A DNA stretch of 64,000 bases, taken from assembly GCA_023014365.1 (NCBI GenBank), contig JAEBUN010000066.1, positions 1 to 64,000 of the forward strand, written 5' to 3'. Shown here in pieces: positions 47,743 through 58,110 of this stretch. The stretch's first letter is position 1. The number at the start of each line of letters is the position of its first letter. This DNA comes from Lepiota brunneoincarnata (lineage: Eukaryota > Basidiomycota > Agaricomycetes > Agaricales > Agaricaceae). The notes under the pieces were generated by a model, which was given only the letters and a program-made list of their open reading frames with translations, was not told the origin of the DNA and made no database searches. A program made the position numbers and the translations under genes.

Positions 47743-49347
47743 CAGTGATCCACAAAACTGTTCCAATGTTTTGTACTTTTGACTTAAAGTAGTAATAGCT
47801 CAATGAATAAAATAGCTAAATTTGTGAGAATATTTACAAACATAGCCAAATATATCATATCTGACCCTGTATAGTTGCATTATGTAACACTGCCAAATAA
47901 GGTAATCATAAATTTTGTAAGCATTTTAAGTCATTGGAACAGTTTTGTCAATAGTGATTTTTGATACTAATCCAAGCAATCACATAACTTCATTGATTGT
48001 AAATCAACAAGGTCATGTGACCATGTGTCTTTGGCCTATAAATAGATGTGCTAACACCCATATCCCATCATTCTCAACTCCTCCACTTATCATGAAGCCA
48101 TTATCTTCTACTCTAAAGAAAACTATCCTTTCTATGCTAAATTCTTATCATTCCTATACTAAAATTCAGGCAATTACTGGTGTTGGGTGCAGTACCATAT
48201 CCAGGCTAGCCTCTAAAAATTGTTCCAGCCTTACCAAATCACTTAGAGGACATCCTTCAAAACTCTCTATCACCAATATCTGGTATGCTATCCATCTTAT
48301 CTCTGTTGGCAAGGCTGAAACTGCTGTAGATATAGCCAAATCTCTTACTCCCATCATTGGAACATCAGTCTCTTCACAGCCTGTGGCAAGACATCTCAAA
48401 CAGGCAGGAATGAAGGCTGTAGTCAAGCAAAAAAAGCCTTTACTCCCTGACAAGCATAGGAGAGCTAGACTGGATTTTGCTCTGACACACCAGCATTGGA
48501 CTGTGGAGGATTGGAAGCTGGTTGGATAGTCTGATGAGACCAAAATCAATCATTTGGGGTCAGATGGGAGGAAGTGGACATGGAAAAGGAAGGGAGAGGG
48601 GCTCAGTAAAAGATTGGTTAAGGAAACTCTAAAGTATGGAGGAGGATCAGCAATGGTTTGGGACTGTATGCTGTGGAATGGCCTAGGCTATGCCATGAGG
48701 ATTGATGGAAGGATGGATGCAGAGTTGTCTGTGCAAATTTTGGAGGAGGATTTGAAGAAGAGTCTCTGGTGGTACAAGCTTAAACCCTGAGATATCATCT
48801 TTTAGCAAGATAATGATCCCAAACACAAGAGTATATAGGCCAAAGAATGGTTCCAAAAAATTATTTTAGGCTTCTAACCTGGCCAGCACAGTCACCTGAC
48901 CTCAATCCCATTGAACACTTATGGGATTATGTGAAGAGAAAGCTGGGAGAGTATGAATCTCCTCCTAAGGGTATAGAGGAGTTATGGCAGAGGGTAGAGA
49001 AGGAGTGGGATGCTATTCCAGCTTCTAAGTGTCAGAAGTTAATTGAAAGTATGTCAAGAAGAGTAGCAGCTGTCCTCAAAGCCAAGGGGGGCTACTCTAA
49101 GTACTAGAAATAATAGGATGGCCTGGTATAATATGTCATTGACAAAACTGTTCCAATGACTTAAAATGCTTACAAAATTCATAATTACCTAAGTCGGAGG
49201 TATTACATAATGCGACTTTGCAGGGTCAGATATGACATATCTGGCTATGTTTTTAAATATTCTCACAAATTTAGCCATTTTATTCATTGAGCTATTACTA
49301 CTTTAAGTCAAAAGTACAAAACATTGGAACAGTTTTGTGGGTCACTG
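47743..49347 (+). mobile_element. Tc1/mariner element B, 1605 bp
   Basis: TA target duplication (47741-47742 and 49348-49349). Ends CAGTGATCCACAAAACTGTT / CAGTGACCCACAAAACTGTT, arms about 210 bp. As in element A, the terminal motif is repeated inverted at the inner edge of each arm (about 47932-47953 and 49138-49158). Confidence 0.92.
48092..49107 (+). pseudogene. Tc1-like transposase of element B, several stops
   Basis: Starts MKPLSSTLKKTILSML. Helix-turn-helix part (TKIQAITGVGCSTISRLA), then the catalytic region: first Asp in SDETKINHLGSDGRKW, second in QDNDPKHKS, acidic residue in SPDLNPIEHLWDYVKRK. Stops at VG*SDET (TAG for Trp), KP*DIIF*QDN and SI*AKEW all fit single C-to-T or G-to-A changes; one frame change occurs near 48850. 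Length of about 338 codons is normal for the family. Confidence 0.88.
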
Positions 49348-49470
49348 TATGATATAGGAAGCTGAACTAAAGATAACTGTCCTTCTGATATGGAATTCTG
49401 ATAACATTAGGTCTGTTCTTAGAGTTATTTTCCATCACAACTTGCTAATTTCCTTCTTTGGGGTATTCGG

Positions 49471-50760
49471 CTAGGTAGTAAGGTTCATAGTAGTCAACTT
49501 GAGGGTTCTTGGTGGAGTCTGGACAAGGGGGAATGACCAGGGAGAAGGTCGGAGTGGGGGTTCTGTGAAGGTCAAGTGCGGTGGCGGTTTCTGGGGATGG
49601 GGGTTGTCCTGGGTAGAAGATGTTGTATAGGAGTCATCTGAAGTGGGACTTTCTATTCTTTCTTCCATGGGAGTGGGTTGGTTTTCTTCAGAAGGAGCTA
49701 CATGGTTCTCCTGTAATGTTTGATTTGGCGACCTCATCGTAATATTCCTCATAGTAGTCATTGTTGGTGAGGTTGATGTATTGATTATGAGTTGAGGGGG
49801 TAGTCAAGGGATGGGCTGCTGTATTTCTGGAGTAGGGGGCATGCTGAGTCCTTCAAGCTGGACATTTGGTCCATTTATGGCAAGGTTGGAAAACCACACA
49901 ATGGGGGCATCGGTACTTGATGCAATCATAAGAATAATGTCCTGGAGCATATTGTTTGCATCCAAGACAGGCAAATTGTGGGCAGTCCATAGCCCAATGT
50001 CTAGTGTGTCTGCACTGGATGCAGACTGATCTGTCAGTGGTTCAGGGGTCAGTTCATAAGTGAATGGGATTGGGGGAGTTCTGAATCAGGATGTTGTTAT
50101 TGGTAACGGTGTGGGCAGTGTTTCTGGTGGGGGTGATATTTCTGAATGGGTTCCTGGGATTGATGGGTTTCTTTCCCTTATTGGGAGTGGTGGTGGTGAT
50201 AGAGGAAGGGGTTGTTGTGGTAATGGGGGAGATGGTTGTGGTGGGGGGCTTTGAGGAATGTACCTCATTTTGTTTAGGTAGGTTCTTTGACACCTCAGAC
50301 ATGAGGCCCAATTGTGTTTGGAGAAGTTCCTCAAGTGATTCTGCCCAGGCTTGTTGCATATCATACATAGCAGTGAGAGCCTTAATCTGTTGTATGTGGT
50401 GGGTGTAGTCAGACCAGAGTTGTCGGTCATATTCTGAAATTGGAGAGTGTTCCAATTTATTTGTAATGGTTTGGCTGGTGGCAGCCTTGCACAGATCTCC
50501 ATTAGAAGGGTGATCCGATCCTGATGGTTGTACTCCAGCTGAGTGGAATCTAAGGGAGGTGGCTGGGGCAACTGTTGGCTCTGGAGTGGTGTTGGGGTTG
50601 GGGGTCTTGTCTCAGAGAGAGGCATAAGTGGCGGTGAAGGTGTGAGAGGGGGTGTCTGGTCATTGATAATGATGATTGAGGAGGATGAGGAGGATGGAGA
50701 GGGTATTGTGGAGTAGGGGGGAGTGGTTTGGGGGTGAGTAAGGTCGAGGTTCATGGGCAT
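49471..50760 (-). pseudogene. Gypsy-2 extra 3' ORF with three CCHC zinc knuckles (minus copy)
   Basis: Begins MPMNLDLTHPQTTPP at 50760, immediately after the chromodomain ORF. A Pro/Ser/Thr-rich N-terminus leads to a likely helical segment (EYDRQLWSDYTHHIQQIKA, AWAESLEELLQTQLG) and a basic linker (GKKPINPRNPFRN). Three knuckles follow near 50010-49870: CIQCRHTRHWAMDC (C-x2-C-x4-H-x4-C), CLGCKQYAPGHYSYDC and CPHCVVFQPCHKWTKC (both C-x2-C-x6-H-x4-C). An acidic/Ser tail (EERIESPTSDDSYTTS) ends at 49471. Frames shift after about 50640 and near 49860, and two TGA lie just before the knuckles. Gag-like features at the 3' end of the element; the role is unknown. Confidence 0.72.
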
Positions 50761-52095
50761 GTTTTTAAGTAAGTTTGGTGTAAGAGCAAAGTTGTTTCTG
50801 GTGGATTCTGGTGAGTTCCTGATCTTTCTGGGGAATTCCGTGGGCTTCTTTATACTCAGTTAAGTATTCTTCAGCATTTGTGCAGAGTATTTCTTCAGTG
50901 ATCCATTCATTCTCCATGTGGGAGTATCCTTTCCATTTGACATAGTATTGAAGTTTTCTGTGATATCAGTGGTGATTAAGGATAGTTTTGATTTCATATT
51001 CTTCTTTATCATTGATGATGTCAGGTGGTGGTGGTGTCAGGTAAGATCCATATGCTTCTGTTTTGTTAAATGGGGTAAGAAGATTTTGGTGGAATACTGG
51101 GTGTATCTTCCATTTGATCAGAAGTTTGAGTTTGTATGTCATTGGTGACAGTACTTCTGTGATTGTGAATGGTCCTAGTTGTTTTGGGGATATTTTTCAT
51201 AATTGGGATGGAAGTTTGAGATTTTTGGCTTCTAGCCATACTTTCTGATGTGTTTCAAGGGATTTGGCAGTTCTTCTGCTTCTTTGTTTCATAATATCGG
51301 CAGCTATTTGGTGAGCGGTGTGTGCTTCTTTTCAGGTGTCATCTAGAAGTCTGATGTGGTCATCTACTGATGGAAAGTTTGATATTTCCATGATGGTGGG
51401 GATTGCTGGGGGGTTGTATCCCATGATGAGTTCAAAAGGGGATTTCTGATTCTTGGCATATGTCTTGGAGTTATGGGAGAATTTGAGGATTGGGAGGGTT
51501 TTTGACCATTCATGAGGGTTTCTGGTGTAATAGATGGATAGATAGGTTTCTATTTCTTGGTTGTATCATTCTGTTGTTCCATCTGTTTGTGGGTGGTAGG
51601 CCATAGAGAAGGCTTGTTTGATGTTTAGTTGTTTTGCTAGTTGTCTGAGGAATTGGGTGGTGAATCTAGGGTCTCTGTCTGATATGATTTTGTTAGGGAG
51701 GCCATATCTTGTGAATACTTTCTTGATAAGGAGTCTTTCAATGTCATTGGCTGTGGTGTTTTCTAATGTGGGGATGAAAATTACCCCCTTCATAAGGCCA
51801 TGGTCCACCATAGACAATATGGCATTGTTTCCCATGGATGGCAGGAGACTGGTGATTAGATCCCAGGAGATCTGGCTAAATGGGTGTAAGGAAGATGCTG
51901 GTTGAATTGGTTGGATTGGGGCATGATCCGGTTGTCAGATGATTTTGTGCTGCTGACACTCTGGGCAGCCTTTGACATAGTTCTTTATGAATGTTGACAT
52001 TCCTGGCCAATACACTTCTTTCTTGGCAAGGCGATATGTTTCCTGTTCTCCAGGATGGCCACATGTAGGGTGGTCATGGTATCTTGTGATGACAT

Positions 52096-54128
52096 TTTAT
52101 TTTTTTTTATTTTTTTGATGTCAATTATTTATATTCTGGGGCCTGATAGCAGTCCGGTCCCCCAACGTGTATCTACTACATAGTGCCTCTAGTGGAAGCA
52201 TTTAAACTACATAAGAGACCAATAACAAAGGGGATTTGGGGGGGTGAAGCACAGTCGAAAAAAGAGTGGCGCAAGTAAAGAGACAAAACCCTTGAAGGAG
52301 ACAAACTTGTAAATAAGTGAGCATGGGGCACCTACCATGCACAAGACAATAAAGACGCGGTCTCACCCGCTCTTGGGGGGCGCATAGTGCCGACGGATCC
52401 AGTCCCTGTCGAATCGGTGGCACCAGACGGGACACTTCCGGTCATGCGAGGAGTAGGCTTTGGTGCAATTGACACACCGCAGCAGATGAGGGCAGGGCTC
52501 AGTGGCCCTGGTCGGGGGAATGGGTGGGTCTGCTTTTGCATTGCTGCAGCAGCATCCAGCATGTGAATGATGATGGGCCTCGGAGTGAGGCCCACCACAG
52601 AGGAGGCAATGGCGCACCAAGCGACGATATGCGGTGGTAGGATGGCCCCACCACCAGCACTGAGTGCACTGGGGGGAGCCAGGGTTGGCCCAGCAGTTTG
52701 CACAAGGCAGACATCGTCGGAGATGGGGAGGTAGCGGCCAGCCAGTTTCTTGGCTGCAGCACCTGCCTGAGAGTTGAATATGTCAAAGTAGATGGTGGCA
52801 GTGTCTGCCTTTGCAGAGTTGCAAATGACACGGGGGGGGCCCGTGAGGGAAAGAAAGTTGTTGGCCAGGGGGGAGGCCCTGAAGGCAGCAGTGATGTCGT
52901 CCGGGGTGATACAGTGTTCGCCGAGGATGAGGGGGACATCCAATATCTTAAGATAAGACTTGGAGCGGGGGAGGGCTGCCTGCACGCCCTTGTTGACACA
53001 AAGGATGCACGCAACAGCGGCGCGGACAACTGGCAGATCAGCTGGGAGAGGAACTGAGAGCGTTGACAGCAAAATGCCATCATACGTGGGGCAAATGGAA
53101 TCAACTGCCAGGCTGGAACCCGACGCCCAAAGGGCCACGTTGATCGGAGAGACAAGAGATGCCAGGACCCCAAGTTTTGCAGGGACTTGGCAGGGGATGA
53201 GGATCTGGCGCTGTGTGGGGCCGGAGGTAGTTGCAGGAGCCCGAGGGCACTTGCTGGGCGGCTGAGCAGCCACCTGTGCAAAGGATGGGTGCTCAGGAGC
53301 ACCCAGGAGGGCATCGGCAACAGAGGGCCAGGGGGGGGCATGGCCTTGGCAGCCAGAGGGGTAGGGCGCCAGGACGGTAGGGGGGGCTGGGGCGGCGGAA
53401 CGTGACAGCCGAGAGGGGGGGGCACACACAGACCCGCTTACATCAGCAGATCTGCAGGTCGGAGGTGGCTGTGCTGCAGGTGCAGCAGCAGCAGGAAGGT
53501 AGTTGGAGAGGGCCTCCCCGAGGACTGTGATGAATGGGAGGCAGCAGCCATCGCTGGTATGGATGGGCACCAAGCCCCAGGGTGAGGAGATGATGCCAAA
53601 AATTATGGCACTGAGAGCCGAAAGCATTCTACTGTGGTCGAGGTCCATGGTCACACCAAGGACATCGGGATCAGCACTCTTCATCACCTGCCAAGTGGCG
53701 ACGAGGTGAGTGGTGAGGGGGGGGGTCCTAGCCTGCAAAATTCTGGAGGGGGGGGCCGCAACAACGGAAGTGGGCAAAGGCGCACTGGGGGCGGGGGTAG
53801 GTGTATCCAGAGGGGAATCCAGGTTGGTGTACGAGAGGCCATCATCGCTTTCAACGTTGGCAAATGCAGCAGAGGCCTGCACCTTCTTAGGGGTGCAAGC
53901 GAGCTCGTCGGGGGGGGAATTTTGGCTTGACGCTGGAAGACCCAGCGGGCAACCAGGAGATCGCTCAGCAGCAGTCTGCTTTGGGGGCGGGCAGGTTGGA
54001 GTCTTAGGGGGCATGCTCTCTGGTAAACCAAAAGAGTACACCAGATGCTAGAGCTAGAAACCTCACTCTGTTAGTAGAGGGCAGACGTGCATCACTTGAA
54101 GGTGACGGTGAGAGCCAAAAGAGGAATG
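52096..54128 (-). mobile_element. LINE-type insertion with ORF1 only, 2033 bp
   Basis: Flanked by a 15 bp duplication, atcttgtgatgacat (52081-52095) and atcttgcgatgacat (54129-54143). The minus-strand 3' end is an A-rich tail (T-rich on plus at 52096-52117), typical of target-primed reverse transcription. Only an ORF1 lies between; no endonuclease or reverse transcriptase sequence. The plus-strand Gypsy-2 copy (62040-62090) shows the uninterrupted site. Confidence 0.88.
52363..54041 (-). pseudogene. LINE ORF1 protein, one-base frameshift before zinc knuckles
   Basis: A frame opens at 54041 (MYSFGLPESMPPKTPTC) and is open for about 455 codons through Pro/Ser-rich and folded regions. At a C6 run (plus-strand G run 52671-52676) the frame slips by one: the next frame encodes a three-knuckle region typical of LINE ORF1 (CTQCWWWGHPTTAY, CLLCGGPHSEAHHH, CVNCTKAYSSHDRKC) and ends WCHRFDRDWIRRHYAPPK at 52363. 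In the unshifted frame translation continues to 52332 with unrelated sequence. No other stop is seen, unlike every neighbouring element. ORF1 binds element RNA. Confidence 0.8.
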
Positions 54129-55827
54129 ATCTTGCGATGACATCACATCTGAGTTGAAGGTCTTCTGGAATGTGAGGAGTGGACCTTTCGGGGTTGGGAC
54201 TGTTCCAAAGTCTTTATTGGCAGCGTTAGGATGTGATTCTTTGAGGAGTTTGAATGCTTCAGTGATTCTAGCATCATATTTTGGTGATTCCATGATCTTT
54301 TCTTGGAGTTCCATATCAATGGTGGTGATAAAGAGATGTTCTGGGAGTACTGTAATCATGTTTTGATCTTCTAAGTCAGCTGCAGCAATGAAGAGGTTAT
54401 TTGGAAGTATAATGACATCTTCATTATTGTTATCTTTATCAGGGATGTGGTCTGGGCATCTTGATAGGGTGTCTGGTGCAGGGATCTTTGATCCTGGGAC
54501 ATGTTCTAATTTGAAGTTGTAATTGGTAAGGGTTTGAACCCATTGTGCTTGTCGGCAGTTGATTTTCTGGGGTTTGTGCCAGTATGTGAGGTTTTGATGG
54601 TCTGTTCTGATATGGACAGTGTGGGGGCTGCCAAGGAGATAGTGGCACCATTCTTTGAGGGCTCAGATAATAACAAGGGGTTCCCTGTCATTGATATTGT
54701 AATTGCGTTCCACTAGTCCAAACGTCTTTGAATAGAATGATATGGGTTTCCATATTCTGTTGATGTTGTGTTGATACAGGATGGATCCTGATGTGAATTT
54801 GGAAGCATCGGCTTCTATTTCAAAGGGTTTTGTAGAGTTGGGCATGAGGAGTACCAGTTCTTTTAAGAATTCATTCTTGAGTGTTTCAAATGCTCTTTGT
54901 TATTCTTCTTTCCATTTGAATTTGGCTGATTTGGAGAGGAGTTGGTTAAGGGGTTTGGTGTGGTGGGAGTAATCGCAGATGAATTTCTGGTAGAAGTTGC
55001 AGAATCCAATGAATTTCTGGATGTGTCAGATGGTTTTTGGCACAGGCCAGTCTTCTATTCCCTTGAGTTTTCTGGGATCCATCTTGATTTCATCTGGCAT
55101 GATAATCATGCCAAGGTATTCAAGTCATTGTTTGTTGAACTTGCATCTTTCCGTTTTGAGGTAGAGGTCGTTTTCCTGCAGGATTTACAGTACTTTTTCC
55201 ATGAGTCAGTTGGTTTCTTCTTGAGTTTTACCATATGTAAATTAGGATATCATCCATATAGATGATGATTCCTCCTTTCTCCATTATTTTGGAGAATAAT
55301 GTGTCCATCATGTGTTTGGAACATCATGGGACTGTTGCAAAGTCTGAAAAACATTACAGTTGGTTCAAAAAGACCCATAGGAGTCTTGAACGCTGCTTTC
55401 CATTGGTCACCATCTTTGATTCTGACATTATTGTATCCTAGGTGGACGTTGAGCTTAGTGAAGTACTTAGCTCCTTTGAGTTTGTCCATGATAGAGGAAA
55501 TCATGGGGATTGGGTATGCATTTTTGACAGTGTGATTGTTAAGATAACAATAGTATTGGCAGGGTTGGAGGTCTCCTCCTTTTTTTGCAACAAAGAAGGG
55601 TGATGCCATAGGGGATTTTGAGGGGCGGATGTACCCTTTTCAGAGGTTTTCATCTATAAATTCCTTGAGTGCCTTTTCTTTGGCAGGTGCTACTTGATAA
55701 GGTTTCATTGATTTTGCTTCAAATGTCGGTTTTAGTTTGATTTCGTGATCAAACATTCTTGATGGTGGGAATTGTTTGGAGGCTTTCTTATTGAATATTT
55801 TAGCCCATCAGGTGAATCTCCAAGGGA

Positions 55828-56504
55828 TGTTATCAGAAATCCACATCAGAAGGATGGTTATATTTAGCTTAAGTTTCCCATGTCACTATGAAACAATCAG
55901 TAGTGTACATCAGAAGGACTATAAGGAAAATGCAGAGAGTGGTGAACTTGGTGACGGACAAGAAGGTTTTGGTGAAGTCCTCTCCAGGTATCTGCAAGAA
56001 GCCTTTAGCTACAATCCAAGCTTTGAACTTAACTCGTTTCCCATGTCCATCCAGTTAATTAACAGAGACACGATGCAATATACTACTCACCTAGTATCCA
56101 GTAAGGAAGACTGGATCCTAGGCCATTTTGGTAGGCTACTTAAATGAGAAGGAGAAACTATGTACTCCTATTTATGCTAGAATGAAAGTACACCTCATAA
56201 CCTGGTAGTATTTAGTTTATGACTCATTTCTTATCTCTGACTCATAATTACTTGGGTCCATACATTTATATTAGGAGCACAGCCACACTTAGTAGTATAT
56301 AAGGATACAGTACATCTCTATGTATGTATCCTTATCTTAGTGTTATACAGTTCTTGCCTCCTATACCTCTTTGCCCTTAAACCGGCTGGACTTATAGTGC
56401 TCTGTTGTCTCCAAGTCATGCCTAGTAGGACAAGACCAAGTCTGTATAGACATCTTGCCTCAAATGCCATGCTACTCAAGAGTGAACCCCTAACCCAGGT
56501 AACA
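55828..56504 (+). repeat. Gypsy-2 5' LTR, 677 bp
   Basis: TGTTATCAGAAATCC... to ...CCCAGGTAACA; promoter-like tatattag and gtatataagg stretches near 56268-56305. Left junction abuts minus-copy pol directly. Confidence 0.88.
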
Positions 56505-56644
56505 AAACACTAAGATACTCTGCTGCTTATCTCTTACTTGCCCTCTACTCTGCTCTGCTCTGCCAACGTACTGAATGCGTCAAGGTACTCTGGTCATCCA
56601 ACACGACATGTGAAAGAAAACTGCCTCTCTGTGTAGCCATCACT

Positions 56645-56863
56645 ATGTCTCTGAACCTCTCCCTGCCAGAACATCTGGCTTACCTACTCATCTTCATCTT
56701 CACCTCCACCGCCACCCTCATCACCTACAGAATCATAACCCTAGAACTCGAATGCATCACATGCCCCTGCCACTGCTGTGTTGTCAGATTGTGGAACCTG
56801 TATTCAGGAATATCCATTATTGCCACCCAATTTTTCATTCTTCTAGTGATAATTGATCACTAG
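56645..56863 (+). other. Small hydrophobic ORF before Gypsy-2 gag
   Basis: 72 codons, MSLNLSLPEHLAYLLIFIFT..., two hydrophobic segments and a CITCPCHCC cysteine cluster, ending 12 bp before the gag ATG. Could be a leader ORF or chance; the other copy's equivalent lies outside the window. Confidence 0.25.
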
Positions 56864-56875
56864 ACAACTACCACC

Positions 56876-58110
56876 ATGCCTCCCAAGAAGTTCTCAGCCC
56901 GAGAAACTCCATCACCCCCTCCTCCCAGATTGAGAAGCAGAATCTCAGGACCAGGAATCCAGAACCCTGATCCAAGAAGAAATCCCACACCCATGCAAAC
57001 ACCGTCACCGTTTTACCCCCCATCCCCATTTGATTCACCTACTCCACATGCATCAACATCAACCCAAATTGTCACAAGAACCCCAACATCATCAAGTGTC
57101 TCCACTGCACTAGCTAAAAGACAAAGACAACATGAAGAACAAGAAAAATGTGATATCATTGCAAACCAACTCACTGACCATGAACTTAAAAGACTCCAAA
57201 AAGCAGTACAACAACCAAGAGAACTCACAGGTTCTGAAGAAAACCTCCTTACAAGACATGAAGCTTTCATCAAACTCAACTTAGGAAAAATCCCAGTAGA
57301 CAACGACTCAGACGTCTACATCACAGATAATAACAAATCAGAACCAGATCCACAACCACCTGCACTACCTGCACCCACACAACCCCTAGCTCTACCAGCA
57401 CCTCCCCTATGACCAACACAACCTCCAACACCACCACCACTGCTACCCTTTGGACAATTACAAATGACTGCTGTGCAAACCCCAAAAGAATTAGGTCTCC
57501 TCAAACCCATCACTTTCGATGGAACCAGAAGACTATTTGAAGACTGGATCTTCCAATGTGAAGTTTACATGCTCACCAATGCAACCACTTACAACACCAA
57601 CCTTGCCAGAACCTTATTCGTCTTATCAACGATGTAATCAGGAGATGCCTGAGCCTGGGCCAGACAATACCTCCATGAGAGAAATGCCCAAACCCAAGCA
57701 GGGCAACCCATAGCCATGGAGACTTGGGACAACTTCACTACCTGACTCAGAACCGACTTCACCCTGGCAGACAAACATGCATACATGCATACCAAGCTCC
57801 AAACCCTGCACCAAGCAGGTAAACCAATGACTGAGTTCAATGCTCAGTTCAAGAAACTTGTCCGCCAGTCCGGACTCACCAAAGATCATGCCCTCATCAA
57901 TCTATATCGCAAAGCAATCAATCAACAAATTGCCATGAAAATCAACAAATCGGAAAACCCTCTGACAACTATCACTGCTTGGTATACCCAAGCCAATAAA
58001 CTCAACGATAATTTCTGCCAAATCAATGCCCTCTACGGCACCCCCAGAAACACATTCCCTCAAAGGAACCAATACCAATCTAATTGCAGACCAAGCCATC
58101 CAAACAACAA
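56876..58110 (+). pseudogene. Gypsy-2 gag, truncated
   Basis: MPPKKFSARETPSPPPP, Pro/Thr-rich N-terminus, a charged helical stretch (AKRQRQHEEQEKCDIIANQL), then after stops the capsid-like part (LGLLKPITFDGTRRLFEDWI, TWDNFTT, LQTLHQAGKPMTEFNAQFKK, LYRKAINQQIAMKINKS). Stops are TGA/TAA where Trp, Arg or Gln would be expected. The C-terminal knuckle and protease are missing because the Copia segment starts here. Confidence 0.82.

Larger units (their letters stand above)
47407..49406 (-). repeat. Gypsy-2 3' LTR, split by Tc1 element B
   Basis: Minus strand TGTTATCAGAATTCC... to ...CCCAGGTAACA; matches 55828-56504. Without the Tc1 insertion about 395 bp remain, shorter than the 677 bp partner, so about 280 bp present in the partner (about 55915-56210) are absent or reduced. 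Confidence 0.8.
47407..55827 (-). mobile_element. Gypsy-2, minus-strand copy, interrupted
   Basis: Reads on the minus strand from 55827 (upstream of RT) through RT, RNase H, integrase, chromodomain and an extra ORF to its 3' LTR at 49406-47407. Its 5' half is displaced by the plus-strand Gypsy-2 copy inserted at 55828 and should continue beyond the window. Contains Tc1 element B (in the LTR) and the LINE insertion (52096-54128). Confidence 0.88.
50770..55827 (-). pseudogene. Gypsy-2 pol (minus copy), split by the LINE insertion
   Basis: In minus-strand order: upstream pol and RT (55800-54940; [40 protein letters not shown], an intact YMDDIL near 55245-55265), RNase H (54845-54440; NYNINDREPLVII), spacer (54359-54144), the LINE, then the HHCC zinc finger and integrase core (52080-51560; MGNNAILSMVDHGLMKG, SDRDPRFTTQFL), integrase C-terminus and chromodomain (51500-50800). 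Numerous stops and frame breaks. Confidence 0.85.

Noticed and set aside
50091..50408. Long plus-strand Val/Gly-rich frames opposite the zinc-knuckle ORF
   Set aside because: They are antisense shadows of Pro/Thr/Ser/Asn-rich codons on the minus strand.
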